A stretch of 64,000 nucleotides of DNA. It comes from VHCN01 sp964589935. Lineage in GTDB: Bacteria > Verrucomicrobiota > Verrucomicrobiia > Limisphaerales > VHCN01. Below the pieces are notes generated by a model, which worked only from the letters and a program-made list of their open reading frames with translations, did not search any database and was not told the DNA's origin. The translations under genes and the position numbers were made by a program. The stretch lies in assembly GCA_964589935.1 (NCBI GenBank), contig CAZPVD010000002.1, positions 124,001 to 188,000 on the forward strand. The letters are read 5' to 3'. Shown here in pieces: positions 43,284 to 51,521 of this stretch (its first letter is position 1; every line of letters starts with the position of its first letter).

Positions 43284-45784
43284 CGCCGGAATGACAGCCG
43301 ATGCTCCGCGCGCTTCGTCTGGTTGTATTCGAGCGGCGGCAGCTCCGTGAGCGTCGGTGATTCCGTCTCGCGTAACATCATCTTGGCCATCGCTTGCAAC
43401 GCGCTCCAACGCGGCCAGTCCAGCGGCGGTGCGTGCGAAATCTGCCGCAGCAGACTGCGCCACTCGATGATGACGCGGTCAATGTCGCCCGCGCCGAGGA
43501 ATTCCGTCGCCCAGCCCATTTTGCTGAGCGGGTCCTTGTGCACCGATGCGACGATTTCTGCCGCGCCGGAGCCATACTTTGGCGGCGCGCCGTTTTCAAG
43601 ATAACCGGGAATATTTTGAAAACCGAATGCCCGCCGGCACGCCACCACGAGCCGTCCTTCCCAGCGGTTTTCCTCGCTTGAAAAACGGAAGCCCGCGTCG
43701 AGGTTCGCCAGATCATAAATCAACTCGTCGAGTGGATAACTTGCGTCCTCCAGCGCGACCGCGATGGCCAGCCCGCCGGGTCCGTGAAGAAAACTGACAA
43801 CCTGCCCGCGCCGCGTCGGCGCGCCCGCGGCATCAACCAGCCCAAGCCGGCGCCACAACAATGCGACGCCCGTGGAGGCAGGCAGTTTGCGGCACACATC
43901 GGTGAGCGAACATTGCGCGCAGTCCGGCGGCATCACCTCGCGTTCCTGCGGACGCCACAGCGCCACGCCGTGCGAATCCACCGGGACGCGCATCGTCAAT
44001 TCCGCGAGGCTGACCTCGGCGACGATCTTGTGCTGTTGCGAAGTGAACCGCACGAGGGGCGTTCTCTCCTGCGCGAGCTTCCTGGCCACGAGCGGTTCGA
44101 TTTTTTCCTTCCACAACTCCATCGTCGCCTGGCGTCCGTTCCAGTTCGTGAGACGGCGAACCCACTTCGCGATCACGACGCGGCCGTCGTGCAATTTGTC
44201 CGCAACCGTGATGGCCCGGCCATGGATTTTCCCGTCGTCGTTTTCGCTCAACACACACAGATGTCCGGTGCCGATTTTTTCGAGCGCGTCGGTCACCGTC
44301 AGAATCGAAATCAAGTGCGCCGCTGGAGACTCTGAATCCTGAATCCTGGACCCCGAATCCACCGCCTTGATCTCGCCGAGCTTCCGTTCCTCCAATGCGG
44401 GAAACCGTTCCCACTCACCGCGGCTGTTCAGCATCTCGCGCACGCGGTGGCGGATGTGACGCGCGCGCTCGGCGTCCGTCCTCAACCCGCACGGTGTGTC
44501 GGGATTTTTCATCGCGGCCTCGACGCCGAGAAACACCGGCTTCGCCGTGAAGAGCCGTTCCTGCACGCGCACGGCTTCCGCGAACGGATCGCGCCCGTTC
44601 GCCACCGCGATGCGCATCACCGTGAGCAGCGCGCCCCAGTCCACCAGGCCGCTGCGGGAGAGATGGCACGGATGCGCGTCTCGCAACCGCAGCTCGTTCG
44701 CAGAAACCAGGATGAAGCCCGTCTCGTCCAGCCCGCGCCGCCCCGCGCGTCCGAACATCTGGAGAATTTCATCTGCGCGCAACGGCTGCTCCATGTAATC
44801 ACGCCGATATGACGCGGCGGCCAGCGCCACGCTGCGCAGTGAAAAGTTGATGCCCGCCGCGAGGCCCATCGTGGCGACGACGACGCGCAGTTGACCGGCC
44901 TTCGCAAGCGGTTCGATGACGCCAGCGCGCGCGCCGTAGGTCAGCCCGCTGTGATGATACGCGACCCGGCTCTTGAGCATCCGCGCAAGGTGCTCGCCGA
45001 CGAGTTGCTTTTGATCAACCGAAAGTGCGAGTGGATTTGGATTTGGCAAATAACGCGCAAGTTCAGCGGCCATCTGCTCGGCATTCGCCCGGCGCGGCGC
45101 GAAGATCAAAACTGGCCCGAGGTCTTCCGCGAGCGCCTTCGCAACGAGACGCGGCCAGTAGCCGCGAACTTCACTCGGCACATGGTAGTTCAAATTGTTC
45201 GCCCACACCTCCTCCAGCGGCACGGGCCGGTGCTCGTGCTTGATGAGCACGGCGTCGCGGCCGAGGCGTTTGAGCCATTTCACGACATCCTGCGGATTCG
45301 CCACCGAGCCGCTGAGGAGAAGCAGTTGCGTCTTGGGTGGCGCGAGCGCGATGGCCAGCTCGTAGTTCAACCCGCGGTCGGGATCGGCGAGCATTTGATA
45401 TTCGTCCACGACGAGCAGCGCGGGGCCTTCGCCGGCAATGAGGCGGTTCTTCTGCGTTTCGAGCGTCGCGACAAGCACGGGCGCGTGGAGATTTTCCGCG
45501 AGGTCGCCGGTGGCGATGCCGACATCCCAGCCCTGCGCGCGCCATTCGGCGAGTTTGTCGTTGGCGAGCGCGCGCGTCGGCACGGTGTAGATGGCCTGCC
45601 CGCGGTTTTTGCCGTGGTTGGACCACAGCTCGAAGATGAGCGTCTTGCCCGAACCGGTCGGCGCCTGCACGACAACGTCCCTGCCTTCGCGCAGCGCGGT
45701 CACAGCCTGCTGCTGCCAGAGGTCGGGCATCACGACGCGGTTGAGCGACGCGGCGGCGTCGAGCTTGTCACCGACGGTTTGCAC
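43277..45784 (-). CDS. Ski2/Suv3-like DEAD/DEAH helicase with a CX2CX5C cluster
   Basis: The 835-residue superfamily 2 helicase has Walker A APTGSGKT (41-48) and Walker B VVDEYQM (DEYQ 127-130). Motif III is SGSVAN (158-163), and ATMGLAAGINFSLRSV with QMFGRAGRRG (342-351) forms motifs V-VI. Box II as DExQ with the text around it recalls Suv3/Ski2 RNA helicases. A later segment, PPDCAQCSLTDVC (Cys622, 625, 631), has the spacing of an iron-sulfur staple. A fourth ligand could be Cys372, Cys432 or Cys510. The last 200 residues have no domain I recognise. It starts from GTG 45784. The last codons overlap the end of the convergent CotH gene by 7 bases. RNA or DNA unwinding in repair or decay is inference. 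Confidence 0.88.
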   Translation of the reverse strand: MQTVGDKLDAAASLNRVVMPDLWQQQAVTALREGRDVVVQAPTGSGKTLIFELWSNHGKNRGQAIYTVPTRALANDKLAEWRAQGWDVGIATGDLAENLHAPVLVATLETQKNRLIAGEGPALLVVDEYQMLADPDRGLNYELAIALAPPKTQLLLLSGSVANPQDVVKWLKRLGRDAVLIKHEHRPVPLEEVWANNLNYHVPSEVRGYWPRLVAKALAEDLGPVLIFAPRRANAEQMAAELARYLPNPNPLALSVDQKQLVGEHLARMLKSRVAYHHSGLTYGARAGVIEPLAKAGQLRVVVATMGLAAGINFSLRSVALAAASYRRDYMEQPLRADEILQMFGRAGRRGLDETGFILVSANELRLRDAHPCHLSRSGLVDWGALLTVMRIAVANGRDPFAEAVRVQERLFTAKPVFLGVEAAMKNPDTPCGLRTDAERARHIRHRVREMLNSRGEWERFPALEERKLGEIKAVDSGSRIQDSESPAAHLISILTVTDALEKIGTGHLCVLSENDDGKIHGRAITVADKLHDGRVVIAKWVRRLTNWNGRQATMELWKEKIEPLVARKLAQERTPLVRFTSQQHKIVAEVSLAELTMRVPVDSHGVALWRPQEREVMPPDCAQCSLTDVCRKLPASTGVALLWRRLGLVDAAGAPTRRGQVVSFLHGPGGLAIAVALEDASYPLDELIYDLANLDAGFRFSSEENRWEGRLVVACRRAFGFQNIPGYLENGAPPKYGSGAAEIVASVHKDPLSKMGWATEFLGAGDIDRVIIEWRSLLRQISHAPPLDWPRWSALQAMAKMMLRETESPTLTELPPLEYNQTKRAEHRLSFRRH

Positions 45785-45900
45785 ACGGCGAACATACGCG
45801 AAGGACGCGCGTCGAGGGAGGAACGATTTTCACGACGTGCGCTGCAACTTCTTTGCCGCGCGCGTGTCCATGAAGTATCATCGCCCCAAGCCGGGCAACG

Positions 45901-46500
45901 ATGGACAACCTGGAACTCTTTGAGAAGTTCATGCGCGACCACCAGAACATGGTGTTCACCACTGCCGTGCGCCTGCTCGGCAACGAGACGGACGCCGCCG
46001 ACATCTCGCAGGAGACCTTCCTGCGCGCCTACGAGCACTTCGACGAGCTGCGCGGCAGCGTGACCGCGGGCGGCTGGCTCAAGACCGTCGCGCGCAACCT
46101 CTGCATCAATCACCTCCAGCGCTATCGCATGAGATGGCGTTTTTTCAGCGAACTCAGCAACGATGAGGACGACCGCGATTTCACCGCGAGCATCGCCGCA
46201 CCGGATGCGGACGCGCAGCCGATGGACGAGGAACAGGAGCGCCGCGTGCTCGAAGCCGCGCTTCGCAAGCTGCCCGCGTCGCAACGCGTGCCGCTCGTGC
46301 TTTATCACTTTGACGACATGAGTTACGAGGACATCGCCCGGCAACTCGCCGTGTCGTTGAGCAAGGTGAAGACCGACATCCATCGCGGCCGAGCCGCGTT
46401 GCGCCGCAAGCTGCGCCTCACCGGCGAAGGCGACCTTGCCACAGGCGCGAGCACCACCGCGCCCGACCTCATGCGACCGGGACTGATGCAAGTGATTTGA
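45901..46500 (+). CDS. ECF-type RNA polymerase sigma factor
   Basis: The 199-residue sigma-70 family protein has region 2 (MVFTTAVRLLGNETDAADISQETFLRAYEHF) and region 4 (LPASQRVPLVLYHFDDMSYEDIARQLAVSLSKVKTDIHRGRAALRRKL). A variable, acidic linker (FFSELSNDEDDRDF) lies between, and region 3 is lacking, as in ECF factors. The C-terminal tail adds about 25 residues. The next two genes follow 4 and 3 bases apart and encode membrane proteins, the usual place for an anti-sigma factor. The start is the ATG at 45901, divergent from the helicase gene over 116 bases. The inducing signal is unknown. Confidence 0.94.
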   Translation: MDNLELFEKFMRDHQNMVFTTAVRLLGNETDAADISQETFLRAYEHFDELRGSVTAGGWLKTVARNLCINHLQRYRMRWRFFSELSNDEDDRDFTASIAAPDADAQPMDEEQERRVLEAALRKLPASQRVPLVLYHFDDMSYEDIARQLAVSLSKVKTDIHRGRAALRRKLRLTGEGDLATGASTTAPDLMRPGLMQVI

Positions 46501-46504
46501 ACCG

Positions 46505-47053
46505 ATGGAAGCCAGACAGCCAACCGCACCCAGCGATCCGCTCGTGGAAAAACTTCGCGCGCTGCCGGAGTTGAAGGCGCCGTCACGCGTCGCGTCGCGT
46601 GTGCTCGCGGCAGTCGAGGCAGACCAATTGCTTCACACAAAATTGCGGTCGCTTCCCGAAGCGCCCGCGCCGGTTTCACTCGCGCCGGCGGTGCTTGCAA
46701 TCATCACGCAACGCAGCCAACTGCCATGGTGGCGGCAGTCGTGGTTCGTGTGGCCCGCGAGCGTGCGATGGGCCACTGCGGCGCTGGCGTTTGTTTTGGT
46801 TTCGGCCAGCGGATGGTTCGCCGCCGAACTGTGGGACAGCACAGCCGCTGCGGCTGCCACTGCGATGGACTGGCTGACGCCGCCGGAATCAATCCGCGTA
46901 TTGACTGCGACATTCGGCCGCGCACTGGCAACGTTCGGGCAAAGCGGCTATGCGCTCATTCTCACCGCGTTGATGGCAATGGCCGGTGTCCTTTATCTCG
47001 CGACGCTCGGCATGGCCACGCTGTGCTACCGGCTCGCGGTCAACCGCCGTTGA
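46505..47053 (+). CDS. Small membrane protein, candidate anti-sigma factor
   Basis: The 182-residue protein has a soluble N-terminal part of about 80 residues, with a repeated SRVASRVLAAVEADQLLHTKL-like helical segment. Two membrane helices follow at about 88-105 (WATAALAFVLVSASGWFAA) and 148-170. I do not recognise a named family, and no HxxxCxxC zinc anti-sigma motif is seen. Position immediately after an ECF sigma gene, cytosolic N-terminus and membrane helices make an anti-sigma role plausible but unproven. The stop is followed at once by the next gene's start (3 bases between). Confidence 0.72.
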   Translation: MEARQPTAPSDPLVEKLRALPELKAPSRVASRVLAAVEADQLLHTKLRSLPEAPAPVSLAPAVLAIITQRSQLPWWRQSWFVWPASVRWATAALAFVLVSASGWFAAELWDSTAAAAATAMDWLTPPESIRVLTATFGRALATFGQSGYALILTALMAMAGVLYLATLGMATLCYRLAVNRR

Positions 47054-47056
47054 AGG

Positions 47057-48559
47057 ATGAGGACGAGACCTTCATGGCTTCACTTCGGCGCGGCGGCATT
47101 TTTGTTAGCGACATGCGCCACGCACGCCTTTGGCCAGACCAGCCCGCAAGATGTCATTGATAAAGTCCAGCGCCAGCTCGAATCGCGCGGCATCCTACGC
47201 GCCGAGTCACCCGGCGGTGAGGCTGTCCGAATTGCAGAGGACCTCGTCGTGGGCGAGGACGAACACGTCGGCAACACGGTCGTCGTGCTCGGTGACGCGC
47301 AGATTGACGGCGAAGTGCGCGACCTCGTTGTCGTGCTCGGCAACGCGACGCTCGGGCCCACCGCGAGAGTGCTCGGCGACGCGGTTATCATCGGCGGAAA
47401 CCTCAAAGCGGATGCTAAATCCTTGGTCGCGCGCGAAGTGTTCGTCATCGGCGGCGAATTGCAGGCGCCGGAGGACGCTCTCATCCGCAAACGCACGGTT
47501 GAGTTCCACGGACTTGATCTTTCAGCCGTGAAATGGTCGGACGACTGGACGAAGCAATTTCCCGCGCTGAAGATGGCCGTGGACTGGGCGACCTACGGAT
47601 TGCTCATGGGCCGGCCCATCCCGCCGAAGCTCGGCTGGATTTGGAACATCGTCGCTGTGTTCGTCTTCATCAACGTCATCCTCGCCGTGTTGTTTCCCAA
47701 GCCCGTGCAGGCGTGCGCGGACGCGCTGGAGCGACGGCCCATCGGGTCGTTCTTCGCGGGGCTGCTGACGCTGATGTTGTTCGGCCCGGTCGTGGCGTTG
47801 CTGCTGTTCACCGGCGTCGGCATCCTTGTGATTCCGTTCGTGCTGTGCGCGATGTCGCTCGCGCTGCTCTTTGGCAAGGTCGCGGTCTATCGCTACGCCG
47901 GACATCAGTTGGGACGGCAGCTTCATCTCGGCTTCCTCCAACTGCCGCTCGTCGCGCTGCTCGCCGGCATGGCACTGCTCTACCTGCTCTACATGATCCC
48001 GCTCGTCGGCTTCTTGGCTTGGGGCCTGTTCACGATGCTCGGCGTGGGCAACGCCACCATCGCGGCCGTGGGAGGAATGCGCCGTGAAAACAGCGGAACC
48101 ATCCCCGTTGCCGCGCCGCCCGCGGAAGCCGGGGCCGCGCCGCCGCCGCTGTCCCAAAGCAACGCGTGGCCGCGCGTGGGTTTCTGGCGGAGATTTGTCG
48201 CGCTTGTGCTGGATGCGTTGCTGCTAGCTGTGGTGATTGTCGTCATTGCCAGCGCGCTGCATCTGCGCCAGCCAATACCGCTCCTGTTGGTAACGTGGCT
48301 GGTCTATCACCTCGCGCTGTGGACAACGCTGGGCACAACGGTCGGCGGCATGGCGATGCGCCTCAAGATTGTGCGAACGGATGGGCAGCCCATCGGGTTT
48401 GCCGTCGCACTCGTGCGCGCGCTGGCAAGCGTCTTCTCGGCGCTGGCATTGTTCGTCGGATTTTTCTGGGCAGGCTGGAGCCGCGAAAAACGCGCGTGGC
48501 ACGACTACATCGCCGGAACCATCGTCGTGAAGCCGCCGCCGGGCGTGGCAGTCGTGTGA
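47057..48559 (+). CDS. Membrane protein with bactofilin-like beta-repeat and C-terminal RDD domain
   Basis: The 500-residue protein has a signal sequence (WLHFGAAAFLLATCATHAFG). A beta-helix-like repeat follows (VVVLGDAQIDGEVRDLVVVLGNATLGPTARVLGDAVIIGGNL, about 70-125), similar to bactofilin/polymer-forming cytoskeletal repeats. Four or more membrane helices come next (about 195-330). A Pro/Ala-rich linker follows, then a C-terminal RDD domain (FWRRFVALVLDALLLAVV, then LGTTVGGMAMRLKIVRTDGQPIGF). Repeats of this kind with RDD or membrane parts occur in stress-operon proteins near ECF sigma factors. Its role is unknown. It could be the sensor or target of the sigma operon. Confidence 0.82.
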   Translation: MRTRPSWLHFGAAAFLLATCATHAFGQTSPQDVIDKVQRQLESRGILRAESPGGEAVRIAEDLVVGEDEHVGNTVVVLGDAQIDGEVRDLVVVLGNATLGPTARVLGDAVIIGGNLKADAKSLVAREVFVIGGELQAPEDALIRKRTVEFHGLDLSAVKWSDDWTKQFPALKMAVDWATYGLLMGRPIPPKLGWIWNIVAVFVFINVILAVLFPKPVQACADALERRPIGSFFAGLLTLMLFGPVVALLLFTGVGILVIPFVLCAMSLALLFGKVAVYRYAGHQLGRQLHLGFLQLPLVALLAGMALLYLLYMIPLVGFLAWGLFTMLGVGNATIAAVGGMRRENSGTIPVAAPPAEAGAAPPPLSQSNAWPRVGFWRRFVALVLDALLLAVVIVVIASALHLRQPIPLLLVTWLVYHLALWTTLGTTVGGMAMRLKIVRTDGQPIGFAVALVRALASVFSALALFVGFFWAGWSREKRAWHDYIAGTIVVKPPPGVAVV

Positions 48560-48577
48560 ACCTGACTGGATGTAGTT

Positions 48578-49276
48578 TCAACTCAGGCCTAGGTCTTTGA
48601 CGAGGTCGGCATCTTCCGAAAAATCTTTCGCACCGAGGACATCACCGATGATTTTGCGCACGATGGCGGCTATATCGCTGCGATTCCAAGCGGTCTGAAC
48701 AGATGAGCCTAAAATCTCACGATTGAATTGAACAAGGTGGAGCGCCAAGCCAGAAACAGTCGCGCATTCTTGCGGAATACCGCGATAGAGCCGCTTGGTT
48801 AAAGGCAACACGACGACGCAAGAAAGGAAAACGGTTATGACGCAGAGGAATGCCAACTGCACCCATTCGCGCGGCGTGGAACCCCAATCGAAGCACAGAA
48901 TTGCAGCGACACCGGGCAAAGCCGCTGCGCCCCAATGCAAGCCGGTTGGAGACAAAGCTGGCCATTTCTCTGCTTTGAGCGCATGTCGCAATTTCTGCCA
49001 GGATTCCTGCCGGTTTGAAGCCGGAACTAATTGCTCCAATTTTGCGTCAGGCCGAATGTCATTTCGAGGCACGCCAAATGTTCCCATTATCGCCCGGCGC
49101 ACCCGGTGAAACGCCCGTTGTGAGATGCAGTGCGCTTGGTCTGATACGGCGACCTTTAAGCAAACAAGTTCGATGAGTGCGCGAGGTGTGCGAATTTTCT
49201 CCGCTTCTTTGTCAGCGATGGTGATGCCAAAGGACTCCTCGACCGCCATCACAATTTCAACGCCTTCAAGTCCCAT
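48578..49276 (-). CDS. Membrane protein with split acyl-carrier-protein-like segments
   Basis: The 232-residue protein starts MGLEGVEIVMAVEESFGITI, which matches an acyl carrier protein from the pantetheine-attachment region onward, but the usual DSx serine is replaced (EGV). It continues through the rest of that ACP half to about residue 45. Hydrophobic segments lie at about 113-128 and 138-160. The last 30 residues, VRKIIGDVLGAKDFSEDADLVKDLGLS, look like the first ACP helix and loop, which normally precedes the attachment site. Joined end to start, the two would make a whole ACP. GC is below neighbours (31 of 60 bases at 48661-48720). Function is unknown. It lies beside an aldehyde dehydrogenase gene on the same strand. 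Confidence 0.7.
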   Translation of the reverse strand: MGLEGVEIVMAVEESFGITIADKEAEKIRTPRALIELVCLKVAVSDQAHCISQRAFHRVRRAIMGTFGVPRNDIRPDAKLEQLVPASNRQESWQKLRHALKAEKWPALSPTGLHWGAAALPGVAAILCFDWGSTPREWVQLAFLCVITVFLSCVVVLPLTKRLYRGIPQECATVSGLALHLVQFNREILGSSVQTAWNRSDIAAIVRKIIGDVLGAKDFSEDADLVKDLGLS

Positions 49277-49291
49277 GGTATGTCCTGTGGC

Positions 49292-50749
49292 TCACGCCGA
49301 GTAATCGAGATAGACCGTCTTGACCTTCGAGTAGAACTCCACCGCGCTCGCGCCCTGTTCCTTGAACGAGTCGGTGCTGCTCTTTTTCACGCCGCCGAAA
49401 GGGGCCTGCAACGCAAGGCCGGTGGAAATCTGGTTCACCTTCACCACGCCGGCCTCGATGCGCTCGGTGTAGAGCATGGCCTTCTTCAAATCGCGCGTCA
49501 CGATGCTCGCGCTCAGGCCCACGTCCACGCTGTTCGCCACAGCGAGCGCCTCGTCGAAATTTTCCACCGGAATGATGCCGATGACCGGGCCGAACACTTC
49601 CTCGCAGGCGATGCGCGCGGCCGGCTTCACATTTCCGAGCACGGTGGGCTGCATGAAATGGCCGTTGCCCAGCTCGCCTTCGGTCAGGCGCTGCCCACCA
49701 TAAAGCAACTGCGCGCCTTCGCTCACGGCGACATCCACGTAGTTGAGATTTCCTGAAAGCTGCTGCTTGCTCACGGCCGGGCCCATCGTCACGCCGGGTT
49801 TCAAGCCGTTGCCGACAACAATGGCTTTCGCCTTTTCGATGAGCTTTGCGGCGAACGCATCCGCGACGCTGCGCTCGATGATGACGCGGCTCGTCGCCGT
49901 GCACGCCTGGCCCGTGAGTCCAAAACCCGCAATGGCCACGAGCCGCGCGGCCAAATCCAAATCAGCATCCGCCAAAACTATCGTCGGATTTTTGCCGCCC
50001 ATTTCCATCTGCGCGCGGGCCATGCGCGGCGCGAGCTGCTGGTAAATCTGCGAACCGACCGTGTGCGAGCCGGTGAACGACAGCGCGACGACGGCAGGAT
50101 TGGCCGCCAATTCGCCGCCCACCGCGCGGCCTTCGCCGATGACGACATTGAGCACGCCTTTCGGCAGTCCGGCCTCGGCGAGAATTTTTGCCAGCTCGCA
50201 CGTCATCGCCGGAGCCTGCGACGCGGGCTTGACGATGACGGCGTTGCCGCTGACGAGCGCGGGGGCCATTTTCCAAGCTGGGATGGCGATGGGAAAATTC
50301 CACGGCGTGATGAGCGCGACGACGCCGAGCGGCTCACGGCGCGTGTAGAGAAGCTGGCTCGGCAAGTCGTGCGGAATCGTCTGCCCGCCGAGTTGATAGC
50401 CGAACGCACCGAAGAAACGGAAGATGTCCGCCGTGCGCTGCACCTCGCCGGTGGCTTCGGCGAGCGTCTTACCTTCCTCGCGCGTGAGCAGTTCGGCCAG
50501 CTCCGGCTTGCGCGCTTCGAGAAGTTGCGACGCCTTGCTCAAGACGCGACCGCGCGCGACGGAGGTTGTCGCCGCCCAGCCGGCAAAGGCTTTCTTCGCC
50601 GCCGCGATGGCGGCCTGCGCGTCGTCGCGTCCGCTGAGCGGATATTGCGCGACCGCCTCGCGCGTGTCGGCGGGGTTCGCGTTTTGAAATGTCTGGCCTG
50701 ATTTGGCGGCAACCCATTCGCCGCCGATGAAGTTTTGATTCGTGCGCAT
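49292..50749 (-). CDS. NAD(P)-dependent aldehyde dehydrogenase
   Basis: The 485-residue enzyme carries the whole ALDH set. ITPWNFPIAIPAWKMAPALVSGN has Asn151. NAVIVKPASQAP binds the cofactor phosphate, and FTGSHTVGSQIY forms the nucleotide loop. The catalytic glutamate is in MEMGGKNP (Glu249) and the nucleophile cysteine in GQACTATSR (Cys283). EVFGPVIGI completes the set. The general family includes alpha-ketoglutaric semialdehyde, succinate semialdehyde and betaine aldehyde dehydrogenases, and the substrate is not clear from sequence. Starts at ATG 50749. The ACP-like gene follows with a 15-base gap, suggesting co-transcription. Confidence 0.93.
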   Translation of the reverse strand: MRTNQNFIGGEWVAAKSGQTFQNANPADTREAVAQYPLSGRDDAQAAIAAAKKAFAGWAATTSVARGRVLSKASQLLEARKPELAELLTREEGKTLAEATGEVQRTADIFRFFGAFGYQLGGQTIPHDLPSQLLYTRREPLGVVALITPWNFPIAIPAWKMAPALVSGNAVIVKPASQAPAMTCELAKILAEAGLPKGVLNVVIGEGRAVGGELAANPAVVALSFTGSHTVGSQIYQQLAPRMARAQMEMGGKNPTIVLADADLDLAARLVAIAGFGLTGQACTATSRVIIERSVADAFAAKLIEKAKAIVVGNGLKPGVTMGPAVSKQQLSGNLNYVDVAVSEGAQLLYGGQRLTEGELGNGHFMQPTVLGNVKPAARIACEEVFGPVIGIIPVENFDEALAVANSVDVGLSASIVTRDLKKAMLYTERIEAGVVKVNQISTGLALQAPFGGVKKSSTDSFKEQGASAVEFYSKVKTVYLDYSA

Positions 50750-50840
50750 GGCGCGTGATTAGCATGAAGCGCGCGCGACGGGAAGAATTCTCGCGGCGCT
50801 TCGGCGTGACAGCGCCGCCGCCGTTTGCTTTCATCGCGCC

Positions 50841-51521
50841 GTGCCATTGCTGGAAATCGCGAACCTGAAGAAGTCGTTCGTCACGCCGGACGGCGGGACG
50901 CATTGCGTGGTGGACATCGCGGGCTTCGCGCTCGACGCGCGCGAACAGGTCGCGTTGAGTGGCGAGAGCGGCTCAGGCAAGACGACCTTCCTCAACCTCA
51001 TCGCGGGCATTCTCACGCCGGACGCCGGACGCGTCGCGCTCGACGGCCGCGAGATGTCCGCGCTTCGCGAACCCGACCGCGACCGCCTGCGTGCGACGAC
51101 GATCGGCTACGTTTTCCAGACCTTCAATCTGCTCCAAGCCTACTCGTGTCTTGAAAACGTCCTGCTCGGAATGTCCTTCGGCCCCGGCGCGAACCGTGAT
51201 TTCGCAACCGCCTTGTTGAAGCGCGTCGGCCTCGGCGAAAAGCTCCATCACCGCCCGCGGCAGCTTTCCACCGGCCAGCAGCAGCGCGTCGCCGTCGCGC
51301 GAGCGCTGGCGAACCGGCCAAAGCTCGTCCTTGCCGACGAACCCACCGGCAATCTTGACCACGCGAACGCGCGCGAATCGCTCGCGCTCATCCGCGAGGC
51401 GTGCCGCGAGAACGGCGCGGCGCTGCTGCTCGTGAGCCACGACCGCGACGTGCTCGCTTCATTTGAAAAAGTTCAGGAGCTGGCAAAGTTGAACCGCGCC
51501 TGTGCGGCGCAGGAAGCATGA
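50841..51521 (+). CDS. LolD/MacB-type ABC transporter ATP-binding protein
   Basis: The 226-residue ATPase has Walker A GESGSGKTT, a Q-loop in YVFQTFNLLQAYS and signature LSTGQQQRVAVARAL. Walker B is LVLADEPTGNLDHAN, and the H-loop is SHDRD. These are the marks of the MacB/LolD/FtsE class that works with FtsX-like permeases. It starts from GTG 50841, shortly after divergent aldehyde dehydrogenase. The permease gene overlaps its stop by 4 bases, and a DUF3299 lipoprotein follows. It may move a lipoprotein or other envelope cargo. Confidence 0.94.
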   Translation: MPLLEIANLKKSFVTPDGGTHCVVDIAGFALDAREQVALSGESGSGKTTFLNLIAGILTPDAGRVALDGREMSALREPDRDRLRATTIGYVFQTFNLLQAYSCLENVLLGMSFGPGANRDFATALLKRVGLGEKLHHRPRQLSTGQQQRVAVARALANRPKLVLADEPTGNLDHANARESLALIREACRENGAALLLVSHDRDVLASFEKVQELAKLNRACAAQEA

